A stretch of DNA of 64,000 bases from Pseudomonas protegens CHA0 (GCF_000397205.1 NC_021237.1:3101001-3165000), one strand, 5' to 3'; positions 9,565 through 19,252 are shown, numbered from the stretch's first letter. Numbers and translations: made by a program. The notes: generated by a model not told the origin, from the sequence alone.

Positions 9565-10269
9565 TCAAGGGACCAGGTAGCCGGGCTGTGAATCCTTCAG
9601 CGGCCGGGCCATGTCCAGTGCGCGGCGGATGGCCCGCAACTCCGCCCCTTCAAGGGCGCGCCGGCCAAATTGATAGTCGTCGCCCCCCGGGCCCAGGTGC
9701 ACCGAAAGCAGCCCGAACAGCTGCTCGCCCACTGCTTCGATGAACATTTCCATATAGCTTTCGTAACGGCCGTAGGCGCACAGGTAGATCAGCCCCTGGA
9801 CCTCGGCGCGCTCGCACTCGTGGATGTCATCCCAGGTCAGGCAACTGCCCTGTTCGCCACTGATCAGCGGCAGGTGCCAGGCGTTCGGTGCGAGCGGTTG
9901 GGCGCGCAGGGCCTCCGGTAGCGGCTGGCAGGACAGCACCTGGAAGCGGTACCTGAGCCTGCCGTGGTGGTTGGCATGCCGTGGCGCGGGCGGCTCGGCG
10001 GCCGGGCCGGTGATCCGCACGTGCAGCAGGTGGCTCAGGGCGATTTCCGAGGGTTGCTCGTTCCAGCCATTGAGGTCCGCCAGCGGCGGGCACCAGATCA
10101 GTTGCAGGGTTTCACCGAGCACGATGCCGTCCTGGCGTTGGAAGAAGGCCGAGCTTTGCTCGCCCACCACTGGCAGCAGGTCGCGCAGCTGCAAGGTCGG
10201 CGCGCCGTAGTCGATGCCAAGGTCGGTGGACCAGAACAGGGGGGTGCAGGTTCTCAGGGTTGCCGGCAT
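9565..10269 (-). CDS. Hypothetical protein, unrecognised
   Basis: A 234-residue soluble-looking protein with no signal peptide and no membrane segment. I do not recognise the family. It is rich in Leu, Pro and Trp and has an acidic central part (LTWDDIHECERAEVQG). Codon use matches its neighbours and the frame is intact, so it is probably a real gene. It stands alone between the tRNA-Gln gene and the divergent flavoprotein operon at 10449. No ribosome site of note precedes the ATG. Confidence 0.7.
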   Translation of the reverse strand: MPATLRTCTPLFWSTDLGIDYGAPTLQLRDLLPVVGEQSSAFFQRQDGIVLGETLQLIWCPPLADLNGWNEQPSEIALSHLLHVRITGPAAEPPAPRHANHHGRLRYRFQVLSCQPLPEALRAQPLAPNAWHLPLISGEQGSCLTWDDIHECERAEVQGLIYLCAYGRYESYMEMFIEAVGEQLFGLLSVHLGPGGDDYQFGRRALEGAELRAIRRALDMARPLKDSQPGYLVP

Positions 10270-10448
10270 GGACGCGAGCCTGTGATGGGGAGGGGGAGGA
10301 TTCTTCGGTAACTGGCGCCGGATGTCACCTCTGTCTGACTCAATCGGCTACATCCGCTGGCTCAATGTGACCGTGACAGCCCGCTGCCGCGCACTAGTAT
10401 AGGGAGCCTTGGGCAAGACCTATAAGAACAGCAGAAGGACACACACGC

Positions 10449-12053
10449 ATGCGACGCTGGAACGGCTGGGGGGATGCATCCACGGTGGTCGAATTGCCGG
10501 CCCAGGGCGCGGGGTTTCTCGCCGAGCGCCTGGGGCCGGGACGCAGGTTGCCGGAGGCGACCCTGGAGCAGGCCCTGGCCCGGGTGCCGGCATCGCGCCT
10601 GCAAGCCCATGACTTGTACAGCATCAGCGCCGAGGACCGGCTGCTGCACGCCCGCGGCCAGAGCCTGGCGGACTGGCTGGCGCTGCGCGAGGGCGAGCTG
10701 GGGGCCTACCCGGACGCCGTGGCGTTCCCGGAAACCGCCGAACAGATCCGCCAGCTGCTGGCCCTGGCCGAGGACCGCGACCTGTGCCTGATTCCCTACG
10801 GCGGGGGCACTTCGGTGGCCGGGCACATCAACCCCGGCTGGTCCGAGCGGCCGGTGCTGACGGTGTCCCTGGCGCGCATGAGCCGCCTGCTGGACCTGGA
10901 CGAAGACAGCCTGCTGGCGACCTTCGGTCCCGGGGCCAGTGGCCCTCAGGTGGAAAGCCAGCTGCGGGCCCGGGGCTACACCCTGGGGCACTTTCCCCAG
11001 TCCTGGGAACTGTCGACCCTGGGCGGCTGGGTCGCCAGCCGTTCCAGCGGCCAGCAGTCGTTGCGCTACGGGCGCATCGAGCAGCTGTTCGCCGGCGGCA
11101 CCTTGGAAACCTTTGCCGGGCCAATGCCCATCGCTACCTTTCCGGCGTCCGCCGCCGGGCCGGACCTGCGCGAGGTGGTGCTGGGCAGCGAAGGGCGCTT
11201 CGGGATCATTTCCGAGGTCAAGGTGCGGGTCAGCCGCCTGCCCGATGACGAACGTTTCTACGGGGTGTTCCTGCCCGACTGGCAGCAGGCCCTGCAGGCG
11301 GTGCGCGCCCTGGCCCAGGCCCGGGTGCCGCTGTCGATGCTGCGCCTGTCCAATGCCCTGGAGACCGAAACCCAGCTGGCCCTGGCCGGCCACCCGACGC
11401 AGATCGCCTGGCTGGAAAAGTACCTGGCCTTGCGCGGCGCCGGGGCGGGCAAGTGCCTGTTGACCTTCGGCGTGACCGGCAACCGCCGGCAGAATGCCCT
11501 GTCCCTGCGCCAGGCGCGCCAGCACCTGAAGGCTTTCGGCGGGGTGTTCACCGGCACCCTGCTGGGCAAGAAATGGGCGCAGAACCGCTTTCGCTTTCCC
11601 TACCTGCGCGAAAGCCTGTGGAACGCCGGCTACCTGGTGGACACCCTGGAGACCGCCACTGACTGGAGCAATGTCGACCGCCTGCTGCAACGCATCGAGC
11701 AGAGCCTGCGTGACGGCCTGGCCGCCGAGGGCGAGCAGGTGCATGTGTTCACCCACCTGTCCCATGTCTATGGCGAAGGGTCGAGCATCTACACCACCTA
11801 CGTGTTCCGCCCGGATGCCCAGTACCCGGCGACCCTGGCCCGCTGGCAGGCGCTCAAGCACGCTGCCAGCCAGACCATCGTCAACCACCGCGGCACCATT
11901 AGCCACCAGCACGGCGTGGGCAAGGACCATGCGCCGTACTTGCTGCGGGAGAAGGGCCCGCTGGCCATCGATGCGCTGCAGGCCCTGAGCCGCCACTTCG
12001 ACCCGGCCGGGCGCCTCAACCCCGGCACCCTTTTGGAGCCCCGTGAACCATGA
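10449..12053 (+). CDS. FAD-binding oxidase, alkyl-DHAP-synthase (AgpS)-like
   Basis: A 534-residue flavoprotein of the VAO/PCMH family. The FAD PP-loop is PYGGGTSVAGH (about residues 117-127). Near the C terminus come the AgpS-type catalytic region SHVYGEG and the motif SHQHGVGKDH. Eukaryotic alkyl-DHAP synthases make the ether bond of ether lipids from acyl-DHAP and a fatty alcohol, and have three consecutive His where this protein reads H-Q-H. The stop overlaps the next start (ATGA), so it is translationally coupled to the GlpD-like gene. It could be an ether-lipid enzyme or a flavin oxidase for another polyol-type substrate. Confidence 0.85.
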   Translation: MRRWNGWGDASTVVELPAQGAGFLAERLGPGRRLPEATLEQALARVPASRLQAHDLYSISAEDRLLHARGQSLADWLALREGELGAYPDAVAFPETAEQIRQLLALAEDRDLCLIPYGGGTSVAGHINPGWSERPVLTVSLARMSRLLDLDEDSLLATFGPGASGPQVESQLRARGYTLGHFPQSWELSTLGGWVASRSSGQQSLRYGRIEQLFAGGTLETFAGPMPIATFPASAAGPDLREVVLGSEGRFGIISEVKVRVSRLPDDERFYGVFLPDWQQALQAVRALAQARVPLSMLRLSNALETETQLALAGHPTQIAWLEKYLALRGAGAGKCLLTFGVTGNRRQNALSLRQARQHLKAFGGVFTGTLLGKKWAQNRFRFPYLRESLWNAGYLVDTLETATDWSNVDRLLQRIEQSLRDGLAAEGEQVHVFTHLSHVYGEGSSIYTTYVFRPDAQYPATLARWQALKHAASQTIVNHRGTISHQHGVGKDHAPYLLREKGPLAIDALQALSRHFDPAGRLNPGTLLEPREP

Positions 12054-13639
12054 GCCAGGACTGGAATGCCCAGTGGCGCCAACAGGCGCTGCCCGGGCTG
12101 GCGGCGCAAGCCTGGGACCTGATCGTGATCGGCGGCGGCATCAGCGGCGCCGGCATCCTGCGCGAAGCGGCGCGGCGCGGCTGGCGCTGCCTGCTGCTGG
12201 AACAGCGAGACTTTGCCTGGGGCACCTCCAGCCGCTCCTCGAAGATGGTCCATGGCGGCTTGCGCTATATCGCCAAGGGCCAGTGGCGCCTGACCCGGGA
12301 TTCGGTGCGCGAGCGCCAGCGCCTGTTGCAGGAGGCCCCGGGGCTGGTGGAGCCCATGAGCTTCCTGATGCCCCATTACCGCGGCAAGTTTCCCGGGCCC
12401 AGGGTGTTCGGCAGCCTGCTGGGTGTGTATGACGCCCTGGCCGGGCGGCGCAACCATCGCTTCCACGATGCCCGGCAGCTGGCTTTCCTGGCCCCCGGGG
12501 TCAAGGAGCCGGGGCTGTTGGGGGGTACCAGTTTTCTCGACGCCCTGACCGACGATGCGCGGCTGGTGATGCGGGTGCTGGCCGAGGCCCGGGCCGATGG
12601 CGCCCAAGTGTTCAACGGCGTTCGGGTCACCCGCCTTTTGCGCGAGAACGGGCGGGTCTGCGGGGTGCAGATCGAGGACAGTGAAGGCGGGCAGCCGCAG
12701 CAGGTGCGCTGCGCGGCCGTGGCGGTCGCTACCGGCGCCTGGGCCGAGCGCTTGCGCCCGGCTGACCGCGTGCGCCAGCTGCGGCCCTTGCGCGGCAGCC
12801 ATCTGCTGCTGCCGGGCTGGCGCTTGCCGGTGGCCCAGGCCTTCAGCTTCATGCATGCCGAGGATGGCCGGCCGGTGTTCGTCTTCCCCTGGGAGGGCGC
12901 CACCGTGGTCGGCACCACCGACCTGGATCACCGCGATGACCTGGACCAGAGCGCCAGCATCAGCCAGGAAGAGCTTGAGTACCTGCTGGCCGCCTGCGCC
13001 CAGCAGTTTCCCCAGGCCCTGATCACTGCCGGCGACGTGCTGTCGACCTGGGCCGGGGTGCGCCCGGTGGTGGCCAGCAGCGACGGCCAGCAGGGCAAGC
13101 CTTCCAATGAAACCCGCGAGCATGTGCTGTGGCAGGAACCCGGCTGCGTGACCCTGGCCGGCGGCAAGCTCACCACCTTCCGGCCCCAGGCCATCGAAGT
13201 GCTGCAGGCCTGCGGAGCGATGCTCGGGCGTGAAGTGGTGGACGACGGCGCCCCGGTCTTCACGCCTGTGGCGCCCCTGGAGATCCCCGGCCTGAGCGGC
13301 GCCCAGGTGCGGCGCCTGGCTGGCCGCCACGGCCGCCATCTGCCGCGGCTGGCGCAGTGGGTGGCGACCCTGGGCGGCGATTGCGTCGGCGCCAGCGACA
13401 CCCTGTGGGCCGAGCTGGCGTTTGCCGCCGAGGCGGAAATGGTCCTGCACCTGGACGACCTGCTGCTGCGCCGTACCCGCATCGGCCTGCTGCTGGCCGA
13501 GGGCGCCGCCCAGTACCTGCCGGCCATCCGCCGCCTGTGCCAGCCGCAGCTGGGCTGGGACGACGAGCGCTGGCAGGCCGAGGAACAGCGCTACCGGGCC
13601 CTGTGGCAACGCCATCACAGCCTGCCGCCACTCGCCTAA
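12050..13639 (+). CDS. Glycerol-3-phosphate dehydrogenase/oxidase family protein (GlpD-like)
   Basis: A 529-residue flavoprotein. The N-terminal dinucleotide-binding motif is [11 protein letters not shown] (about residues 26-36), followed by the GlpD signature around [17 protein letters not shown]. The C-terminal GlpD cap region is present. The family oxidises glycerol-3-phosphate to DHAP at the membrane, passing electrons to quinone; EryB-type members oxidise erythritol phosphate. The start overlaps the upstream stop by 4 nt. With an FGGY kinase 23 nt downstream, the kinase plus dehydrogenase pair resembles a polyol phosphorylation and oxidation route. This is probably not the main glpD, which normally sits with glpK and glpF. 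Confidence 0.88.
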   Translation: MSQDWNAQWRQQALPGLAAQAWDLIVIGGGISGAGILREAARRGWRCLLLEQRDFAWGTSSRSSKMVHGGLRYIAKGQWRLTRDSVRERQRLLQEAPGLVEPMSFLMPHYRGKFPGPRVFGSLLGVYDALAGRRNHRFHDARQLAFLAPGVKEPGLLGGTSFLDALTDDARLVMRVLAEARADGAQVFNGVRVTRLLRENGRVCGVQIEDSEGGQPQQVRCAAVAVATGAWAERLRPADRVRQLRPLRGSHLLLPGWRLPVAQAFSFMHAEDGRPVFVFPWEGATVVGTTDLDHRDDLDQSASISQEELEYLLAACAQQFPQALITAGDVLSTWAGVRPVVASSDGQQGKPSNETREHVLWQEPGCVTLAGGKLTTFRPQAIEVLQACGAMLGREVVDDGAPVFTPVAPLEIPGLSGAQVRRLAGRHGRHLPRLAQWVATLGGDCVGASDTLWAELAFAAEAEMVLHLDDLLLRRTRIGLLLAEGAAQYLPAIRRLCQPQLGWDDERWQAEEQRYRALWQRHHSLPPLA

Positions 13640-13662
13640 CGATGCTCAACCAAGAGAGCCCC

Positions 13663-15237
13663 ATGGATAACCACAACAACAATAAGCAGGACTACCTGCT
13701 GGCCATCGATAACGGCACCCAGAGCGTTCGTGCGCTGCTGTTCGACCTCAAAGGCAACCTGCTGGGCAAGGGCAAGGTGGAGCTTGAAGCCTATTTTTCC
13801 AGCCGGCCCGGCTGGGCCGAACAGCACCCGGACTACTACTGGGCCAAGCTCGGCGAAGCCTGCCAACTGCTCTGGCAGCAGACCGGCATCGACCGTTCGC
13901 AGATCCGCGGCGTGTCCCTGACCACCCAGCGCGGCACCCTGATCAACGTCGATGCCCAGGGCCGCGCGCTGCGCCCGGCGATCCTCTGGCTCGACCAGCG
14001 CCAGGCCGAGGTCGAAGGCAAGATCAAGGGGCCCTGGGGCTGGTTGTTCAAGTTGATCGGCGCCGAGGCCACGGTGGATTATTTTCGCGCCCAGGCCGAG
14101 GCCAACTGGGTGGCTCAGGAACAGCCCGAGGTGTGGGCCGCCACCGACAAGTTCCTGTTGCTCTCGGGCTTTCTCACCCATCGCCTGACCGGCAATTTCG
14201 TCGACTCGGTGGGCTGCTGCGTGGCCTACCTGCCGTTCGACTACAAACGCCTGCGCTGGGCCGCCCCCAGTGACTGGAAGTGGCAGGCCCTGGCGGTGCG
14301 CCAGGAGCAGTTGCCGACCCTGCTCAAGCCCGGGGAAACCCTGGGCCGGATCACCGCCGAGGCCAGCCGCCATACCGGCATACCCGAAGGCTTGCCGCTG
14401 ATTGCCGCGGGTGCCGACAAGGCCTGCGAAGTGCTGGGCTCGGGCGTCCAGGACTCGACCACCGCCTGCCTGTCCTACGGCACCACGGCCACCATCACCA
14501 CCACCCGTTCGCGCTACCTGGAGGTAGTGCCTTTGATACCGCCGTACCCGGCGGCGGTGCCGGACCACTACAACTGCGAGGTGATGATCTTTCGCGGCTA
14601 CTGGATGGTCAGCTGGTTCAAGCAGCAGTTCGGCCTGCGCGAAGTGCAGCAGGCGGCGGAGCAGGGGCTGGAGCCGGAGCAGCTGTTCGACGCCCTGGTC
14701 CAGGCGGTGCCGCCCGGGTCCATGGGCCTGACCCTGCAACCCTACTGGTCGCCGGGCATCCGCGAGCCGGGCATGGAAGCCAAGGGGGCGATGATCGGCT
14801 TTGGCGACGTGCACACCCGGGCGCACATCTACCGGGCCATTCTCGAAGGCCTGGCCTATGCCCTGCGCCAGGGCATGGAGCGCATCGAAAAGCGCTCCAG
14901 GCTGAAGATCAGCCGCCTGCGGGTGGCCGGCGGTGGCTCCCAGAGCGACGCGGCCATGCAACTGACGGCGGACATCTTCGGCCTGTCGGTGGAGCGGCCC
15001 CATGTCTATGAAGCCTCGGGGCTGGGTGCGGTGATCGCCTGCGCAGTGGGCCTGGGGCTGTACCCGGACTTCGCCACGGCCATCAGTGCCATGACCCGGG
15101 TTGGCGCAGTGTTCGAGCCCCAGCCCCAGGCGCAGCAGATGTACCAGCGGCTGTACAGCGAGGTCTACCTGCGCATGTACCGCCAGCTCAAGCCGCTGTA
15201 CCAGAGCATTCGCGAGATTACCGGTTACCCGGCTTAG
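13663..15237 (+). CDS. FGGY-family carbohydrate/polyol kinase
   Basis: A 524-residue kinase. The N-terminal phosphate-binding strand is [16 protein letters not shown], the Mg/ATP loop region contains [12 protein letters not shown], and the C-terminal signature [18 protein letters not shown] is typical of FGGY kinases (glycerol, xylulose, erythritol). The substrate is not evident; it departs from the glycerol kinase motif DQGTTSSR. The ATG at 13663 follows AAGAGAG by 4-5 nt; an in-frame ATG at 13642 is less well placed. It is the last gene of the AgpS-like/GlpD-like operon and a GC-rich hairpin follows its stop. Confidence 0.88.
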   Translation: MDNHNNNKQDYLLAIDNGTQSVRALLFDLKGNLLGKGKVELEAYFSSRPGWAEQHPDYYWAKLGEACQLLWQQTGIDRSQIRGVSLTTQRGTLINVDAQGRALRPAILWLDQRQAEVEGKIKGPWGWLFKLIGAEATVDYFRAQAEANWVAQEQPEVWAATDKFLLLSGFLTHRLTGNFVDSVGCCVAYLPFDYKRLRWAAPSDWKWQALAVRQEQLPTLLKPGETLGRITAEASRHTGIPEGLPLIAAGADKACEVLGSGVQDSTTACLSYGTTATITTTRSRYLEVVPLIPPYPAAVPDHYNCEVMIFRGYWMVSWFKQQFGLREVQQAAEQGLEPEQLFDALVQAVPPGSMGLTLQPYWSPGIREPGMEAKGAMIGFGDVHTRAHIYRAILEGLAYALRQGMERIEKRSRLKISRLRVAGGGSQSDAAMQLTADIFGLSVERPHVYEASGLGAVIACAVGLGLYPDFATAISAMTRVGAVFEPQPQAQQMYQRLYSEVYLRMYRQLKPLYQSIREITGYPA

Positions 15238-15244
15238 CGAAAGC

Positions 15245-15261
15245 GCCGGCCAGCGGCCGGC
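15245..15261 (+). terminator. GC-rich hairpin after the kinase gene
   Basis: GCCGGCC and GGCCGGC form a perfect 7-bp stem around AGC, 7 nt after the kinase stop. No T run follows, so it may be an RNA-stabilising or Rho-assisted end rather than a classical terminator. Confidence 0.4.
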
Positions 15262-15368
15262 AGGGGGGGGCGAACCTCTGCGGGGTAAAAAGTTCTTCCA
15301 GGCGCCAGGGCTGATCTATCGTGATCAAGGGGCAGGGCCCCTTCGACCCCCACGCCTGCGAGACGAGC

Positions 15369-15872
15369 ATGAACCGCCAGGAAGCGCTGAACATCCTGTG
15401 GAAGCGACTGTTCCTCATCTTTGTGCTGCTATTGGCGGCATCCCTGGTGTCGGTGGCCATGGCCGATGGCTACACCATTCCCTCGGTGGTGTTCATTGCC
15501 GGCAACATCGGCGGCTATGTCGGTTTTCACCGCCAGCTTTCCAGCCTCAGCGAGGAGGAAATCATCGGCCTGTGCAGTTCCTGGTTCAGCCTGGTGCTGC
15601 CGTCATTCATCGGCGGCATCCTCGCGGGGCTGCTGTATATCCTGTTCATTTCCGGGGTGGTGCAAGGGGAGCTGTTTCCAAAGATCGTCGCCGATGAAAC
15701 CTGTCGCTACAGCGAGAACAGCTTCTATGTGATCTTCTGCCAGCACGCCGGTGGCTATGCCGCCTACGCCAAGCTATTGTTCTGGTCCTTTGTCGCGGGG
15801 TTCAACCAGAACTACGTGGTGGACCTGATCGACAACATCAAGGGCAGCCAGAAGACGGAGAATCAGCCATGA
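15369..15872 (+). CDS. Small inner-membrane protein, unrecognised
   Basis: A 167-residue protein with an N-terminal hydrophobic helix (LFLIFVLLLAASLVSVAMA) and at least two more hydrophobic stretches around residues 75-100 and 130-145. Two Cys lie in the central loop (DETCRY and IFCQHAG). I do not recognise the family. ATG 15369 is preferred over an upstream in-frame ATG at 15321 because the protein then starts directly with the positive MNRQEA segment before the first helix. It overlaps the next gene by 4 nt (ATGA), so the pair is one transcription and translation unit. Confidence 0.7.
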   Translation: MNRQEALNILWKRLFLIFVLLLAASLVSVAMADGYTIPSVVFIAGNIGGYVGFHRQLSSLSEEEIIGLCSSWFSLVLPSFIGGILAGLLYILFISGVVQGELFPKIVADETCRYSENSFYVIFCQHAGGYAAYAKLLFWSFVAGFNQNYVVDLIDNIKGSQKTENQP

Positions 15873-16081
15873 GTGAACAGAGCAAAGGGCCGGCGTCGTA
15901 CTTCCCCTCCATTGAAAGGCACTACGGCCAGCCCATCGGGTACTGGCTGGAGCTGCTGGCAACGGTCGACGGCAAAAAGCATATGGAACTGGTGGCCTGG
16001 CTCAAGACCGAACACGGCATGGGCCATGGCCACGCCAATGCCCTGGTGGCGCACTTCCTGGCGGCCAGCAAGGGCCGCTAG
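15869..16081 (+). CDS. DUF4287-like small protein
   Basis: A 70-residue soluble protein. The central part (YWLELLATVDGKKHMELVAWLK followed by TEHGMGHGHANALV, quoted as two pieces) fits the small DUF4287 family, whose function is unknown. Its start overlaps the stop of the membrane protein gene by 4 nt, so the two are translationally coupled. It is followed by about 150 bp leading to the TonB-dependent receptor gene. Confidence 0.75.
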   Translation: MSEQSKGPASYFPSIERHYGQPIGYWLELLATVDGKKHMELVAWLKTEHGMGHGHANALVAHFLAASKGR

Positions 16082-16229
16082 TCCCCCGGTGCGCCATTCT
16101 TCGCCAGTGAAAGCCTGACTGCCGACATCCGCTTTCCTGGCGAAAAAAGCCAAATTCCCCTGTGTTCTCTTCGTTCTTTCCTACGTCGCACCTTGCATTG
16201 CCCTCTTTCTGCCTGTCGGAGTTTTCTCG

Positions 16230-18356
16230 ATGTCTTCGCCAAAATCCTTGCCCACGGCCCTGTTGGGCCTGGCCCTGGCCTGCCCGGCATTTGCCGAAAC
16301 CCGTGCCGTGGAGCTGGCTCCGGCGCAGGTCCTGGGGCAGGAACAGGGCGGTGAGGGGCAGCCGGCGCAGGAGGCCTCGGCGCGGCTGGCCCAGGTGCCC
16401 GGCGGCACCAATGTGGTGGACATGCGCCGCCCGCTGCAGGGCCGGGTGGCCAGCAACCAGGATGTGCTGGCCTACCAGCCCGGGGTCTATGCCCAGTCGG
16501 CGGGCAACGAAGGGGTGAAGATCTCGATCCGCGGCTCGGGCATCAACCGCGCGCCGGGTGCCCATGCCTCGGGGCTGTATACGATGCTCGACGGCTTGCC
16601 CCTGACCGGCCCCGGTGGCACGCCCTATGAATTGCTGGAGCCCTTGTGGGTCGACCACGTGGAAGTGCTGCGCGGCGCCAACGGGTTCGACCGTGGCGCC
16701 CTGGCCCTGGGTGGCGCCATCGATTACGTCAGCCACACCGGCTATGACGCACCGCTGTTGCAGGTACGCTACGCCACCGGTAGCCACGGTTATCAGCAGC
16801 GTCAGGTCAGTTCCGGGCAAGTGCTGGGGGATTTCGACTATTACGTGTCACTGACCGACTCCAATGCCGACGGCTACCAGGATCACACCCGCAGCCAGAG
16901 CAAGGGGCTGATCGGCAACTTCGGCTACCGCTTCAACCCGAACCTGGAAACCCGCTTCTACCTGCGCTACCGCGAGACCGACAACGATCTGGCCGGGCGC
17001 GTGACCAAGCGCTCCATCGAACACGACCCGCGGGCGGCCAACCCGGCCTACGTCAGCCGCGACGACCGGCGCAAGCAGCCGGGCAGTACCTTTGTCGGCA
17101 ACAAGACCACCTATTACCTGGACGACGATTCGAGTATCCAGGCCGGGCTGGTGTACCACGACTACCCCATGGACCTGCGCGAAGGCCCCAACCGCCTGAA
17201 GGTGGCCTACAGCGACGTCAGCGGCACCCTGGACTACAAGCGCCGCGACAGCCTCTGGGGCCTGGAAAGCCGCAGCACCCTGGGCCTGCGGGTGACCAAG
17301 CACCTGCCCAATGACGGTGCCAGCGAGTTCGTGCGGATTCCCACCGGCAATACCGCGAACTACGCGCCGGGCACGCGGATCCGCAACTTCACTTACCAGG
17401 GCTCGGACACCGTCCTGCACGTTGGCAATGACCTGGAGATCGCCGACGACCTGTGGCTGACCACCGGGCTGGCGGCCATCTACACCCGCCGCGAAAGCGC
17501 GGTGACCTACCCCGAGGGCGGCGGCAAGACCAGCCTTGGCGACTGGGACTACGCGCCGCGCCTGGGCCTGCGCTACCAGTTGAACCCGGATCTGCAACTG
17601 TTCGCCAACCTCAGCCGCTCGGTGGAAGCGCCACACCCCTGGTCGCTGATCTATAGCTCGAACCTGCGTTTTCCGAAAACCAGCGGCGTCGCTTACGGTG
17701 CTCAAAGCAATCCGGTCAAGCTGCGCAATCAGACCGCTACCACCCTGGAACTGGGCGGGCGCGGCGACAGCAGCCTGGGCCAGTGGAGCCTGGCCTGGTA
17801 CTACGCCCAGGTGCGCCACGAACTGCTTTCGGTGCTGCCGGATGCCAACGCCACCACGCCTTACGAACTCAACGCCAGCCCCACCGTGCACCAGGGCGTG
17901 GAAGCCAGCCTGCAGAGCGAGCTGTGGTCGCGCCCGGGCGTCGGCCGCCTGAGCTTGCGCCAGGCCTATACCTTCAGTGATTTCCACTACCGCGACGATC
18001 AGCGTTTCGCCGACAACCGCCTGCCGGGCCTGCCCATGCACTACTACCAGGGCGAGCTGCGCTACGACTGGCCCCTGGGCTTCTTCGCCGCGGTCAATAC
18101 CCAGCTGGTGTCCAAGGTGGCGGTGGATTACGCCAACAGCTACTACGCCGATCCCTATGCGCTGTTCGGCGCCACCCTGGGCTACAACGCGCCGAAGAAC
18201 GACTGGCAGACCTGGGTCGATGTGCGCAACCTGACCGACAAGCGCTACGCCGCTACCGTGACCCCGGGCTATGACGACAAGGGGCTGGACGCGGCGCGTT
18301 CAACGCCGGGGGAGGGGCTGGGGGTGTACCTGGGGGTGTCCTGGAGCCTGCGCTGA
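16230..18356 (+). CDS. TonB-dependent outer-membrane receptor
   Basis: A 708-residue receptor. A signal peptide of about 22 residues ends PAFA before ETRAV. The plug domain follows (ISIRGSGINRAPGAH, LDGLPLTGPGG, VEVLRGANGFDRGALALGG) and then a 22-strand-type barrel ending in the C-terminal aromatic/Arg pattern SWSLR. It lacks the extra N-terminal signalling domain of FecA-type transducers. It imports an iron chelate or other ligand energised by TonB; the ligand is not readable. No convincing Fur box is visible in the 148 bp upstream. GGAG lies about 9 nt before the ATG. A hairpin follows. Confidence 0.92.
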   Translation: MSSPKSLPTALLGLALACPAFAETRAVELAPAQVLGQEQGGEGQPAQEASARLAQVPGGTNVVDMRRPLQGRVASNQDVLAYQPGVYAQSAGNEGVKISIRGSGINRAPGAHASGLYTMLDGLPLTGPGGTPYELLEPLWVDHVEVLRGANGFDRGALALGGAIDYVSHTGYDAPLLQVRYATGSHGYQQRQVSSGQVLGDFDYYVSLTDSNADGYQDHTRSQSKGLIGNFGYRFNPNLETRFYLRYRETDNDLAGRVTKRSIEHDPRAANPAYVSRDDRRKQPGSTFVGNKTTYYLDDDSSIQAGLVYHDYPMDLREGPNRLKVAYSDVSGTLDYKRRDSLWGLESRSTLGLRVTKHLPNDGASEFVRIPTGNTANYAPGTRIRNFTYQGSDTVLHVGNDLEIADDLWLTTGLAAIYTRRESAVTYPEGGGKTSLGDWDYAPRLGLRYQLNPDLQLFANLSRSVEAPHPWSLIYSSNLRFPKTSGVAYGAQSNPVKLRNQTATTLELGGRGDSSLGQWSLAWYYAQVRHELLSVLPDANATTPYELNASPTVHQGVEASLQSELWSRPGVGRLSLRQAYTFSDFHYRDDQRFADNRLPGLPMHYYQGELRYDWPLGFFAAVNTQLVSKVAVDYANSYYADPYALFGATLGYNAPKNDWQTWVDVRNLTDKRYAATVTPGYDDKGLDAARSTPGEGLGVYLGVSWSLR

Positions 18357-18390
18357 AAGCAGGGCCGCGAGCGAGCCGACACCCGCCAAT

Positions 18391-18414
18391 GAAAGTGCCC
18401 GCAGCAGCGGGCAC
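18391..18414. terminator. Shared hairpin between the convergent receptor and small-peptide genes
   Basis: GTGCCCGC and GCGGGCAC form a perfect 8-bp stem around AGCA. On the minus strand it is followed by TTTC, so it may end both the TonB receptor transcript and the convergent 49-codon gene. The T runs are weak. Confidence 0.55.
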
Positions 18415-18454
18415 CTGGTTCATGCCGGGCGGTGTCAGCCCGGGCGGCAGTGAT

Positions 18455-18604
18455 TTACCACTGGCCCGAGAACACGCAGGTCAGCGCTTCGATGGCGCTG
18501 AACTTCCACAGCGAGTCGCCGCAGTCGCTGGCAAAGGCGTGGGCGTTGGAGGCGGTGAGGGCCAGGGCGATGGCCGAGGCATAGACGATTTTCTTGAGCG
18601 ACAT
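18455..18604 (-). CDS. 49-residue secreted peptide (hypothetical)
   Basis: This short gene encodes a clear Sec signal peptide (start MSLKKIVYASAIALAL, cleavage site after SNAHA) and a mature part of about 26 residues with two Cys (SDCGDSLW and LTCVFSGQW). A strong ribosome site AAGGAGT lies 7 nt before the ATG. The mature peptide could form one disulphide loop. It ends just before the shared hairpin at 18391-18414 and has its own promoter space upstream (18605-18754). I do not recognise a family; candidates are a small periplasmic accessory peptide or a secreted signal or toxin-like peptide. Confidence 0.75.
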   Translation of the reverse strand: MSLKKIVYASAIALALTASNAHAFASDCGDSLWKFSAIEALTCVFSGQW

Positions 18605-18754
18605 GGGAAAACTCCTTGTTATGAATCCGCACGTTCTTGTAGGCGCCGTCCTGAAGGGGGGGCTGCTGCGGACTATAGGCCCGTGCTGCCCCCGGCACTA
18701 TTAGCCCGAATGTGCTAATGGCCCATGCGCATCACTGTGCCGCCCGGCCCAGGC

Positions 18755-19252
18755 TCAGTTGCGAAAATACAGCTCGTCCAGCTGCCGCCGGCGTATCACC
18801 AGGTACTCCTCCCAGACCTTGGGGAAATCCTCGTCCCGGGTCAGGGGGAAGGTCAGGTAGTAAGTCCGACCGCTGACACTGATGTACTCCCGCACCCGCT
18901 TGTACGCCGGCTGTTCCAGCAGCGAGATGTATTCGTCATAGGCGTAGTGGTAGTGGGAAATCGTCACCCGATGGGGCGCGATCATGCAGCGGGAGAAGTC
19001 GATCACCCAGCCATGGCTCATGTCGCTGCCCAGGTAGCCGTAGACCCCATCCTCGGAGAGGCTGATGGCTTTTCGTGCCTGTACCCCATCCTCATCGTTG
19101 ACCAGCACGATCTGGCTTTCGAAATAGCGGATGGCCTGTTGCTCGGGGCCGCGCAACTGCAGGTTCCAGCCGACGGCGCCCATGCGGAACTCGCCCTGCT
19201 CGGTGAATTCGGCGGTCCAGCCGTTGGCAAGGCTAATGCGGTGTGTGGTCAT
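18755..19252 (-). CDS. Hypothetical protein, unrecognised
   Basis: A 165-residue soluble protein, rich in Tyr, Glu and aromatic residues, no signal or membrane segment. Features include the N-terminal ISLANGWTAEF and C-terminal WEEYLVIRRRQLDELYF. I do not recognise the family. The frame is intact with normal codon use for this genome. It stands alone between the 49-codon peptide gene and the serine hydrolase gene, all on the minus strand but with gaps over 130 bp, so co-transcription is uncertain. Confidence 0.68.
   Translation of the reverse strand: MTTHRISLANGWTAEFTEQGEFRMGAVGWNLQLRGPEQQAIRYFESQIVLVNDEDGVQARKAISLSEDGVYGYLGSDMSHGWVIDFSRCMIAPHRVTISHYHYAYDEYISLLEQPAYKRVREYISVSGRTYYLTFPLTRDEDFPKVWEEYLVIRRRQLDELYFRN

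Noticed and set aside
10362..13618. Two long antisense frames (about 544 and 606 codons) over the AgpS-like and GlpD-like genes
   Set aside because: Low-complexity shadow translations; the plus-strand genes have clear family motifs and coupling.
16082..16229. Fur box or sigma-factor signalling promoter ahead of the TonB receptor
   Set aside because: No convincing 19-bp Fur-like repeat or ECF-type promoter could be seen.
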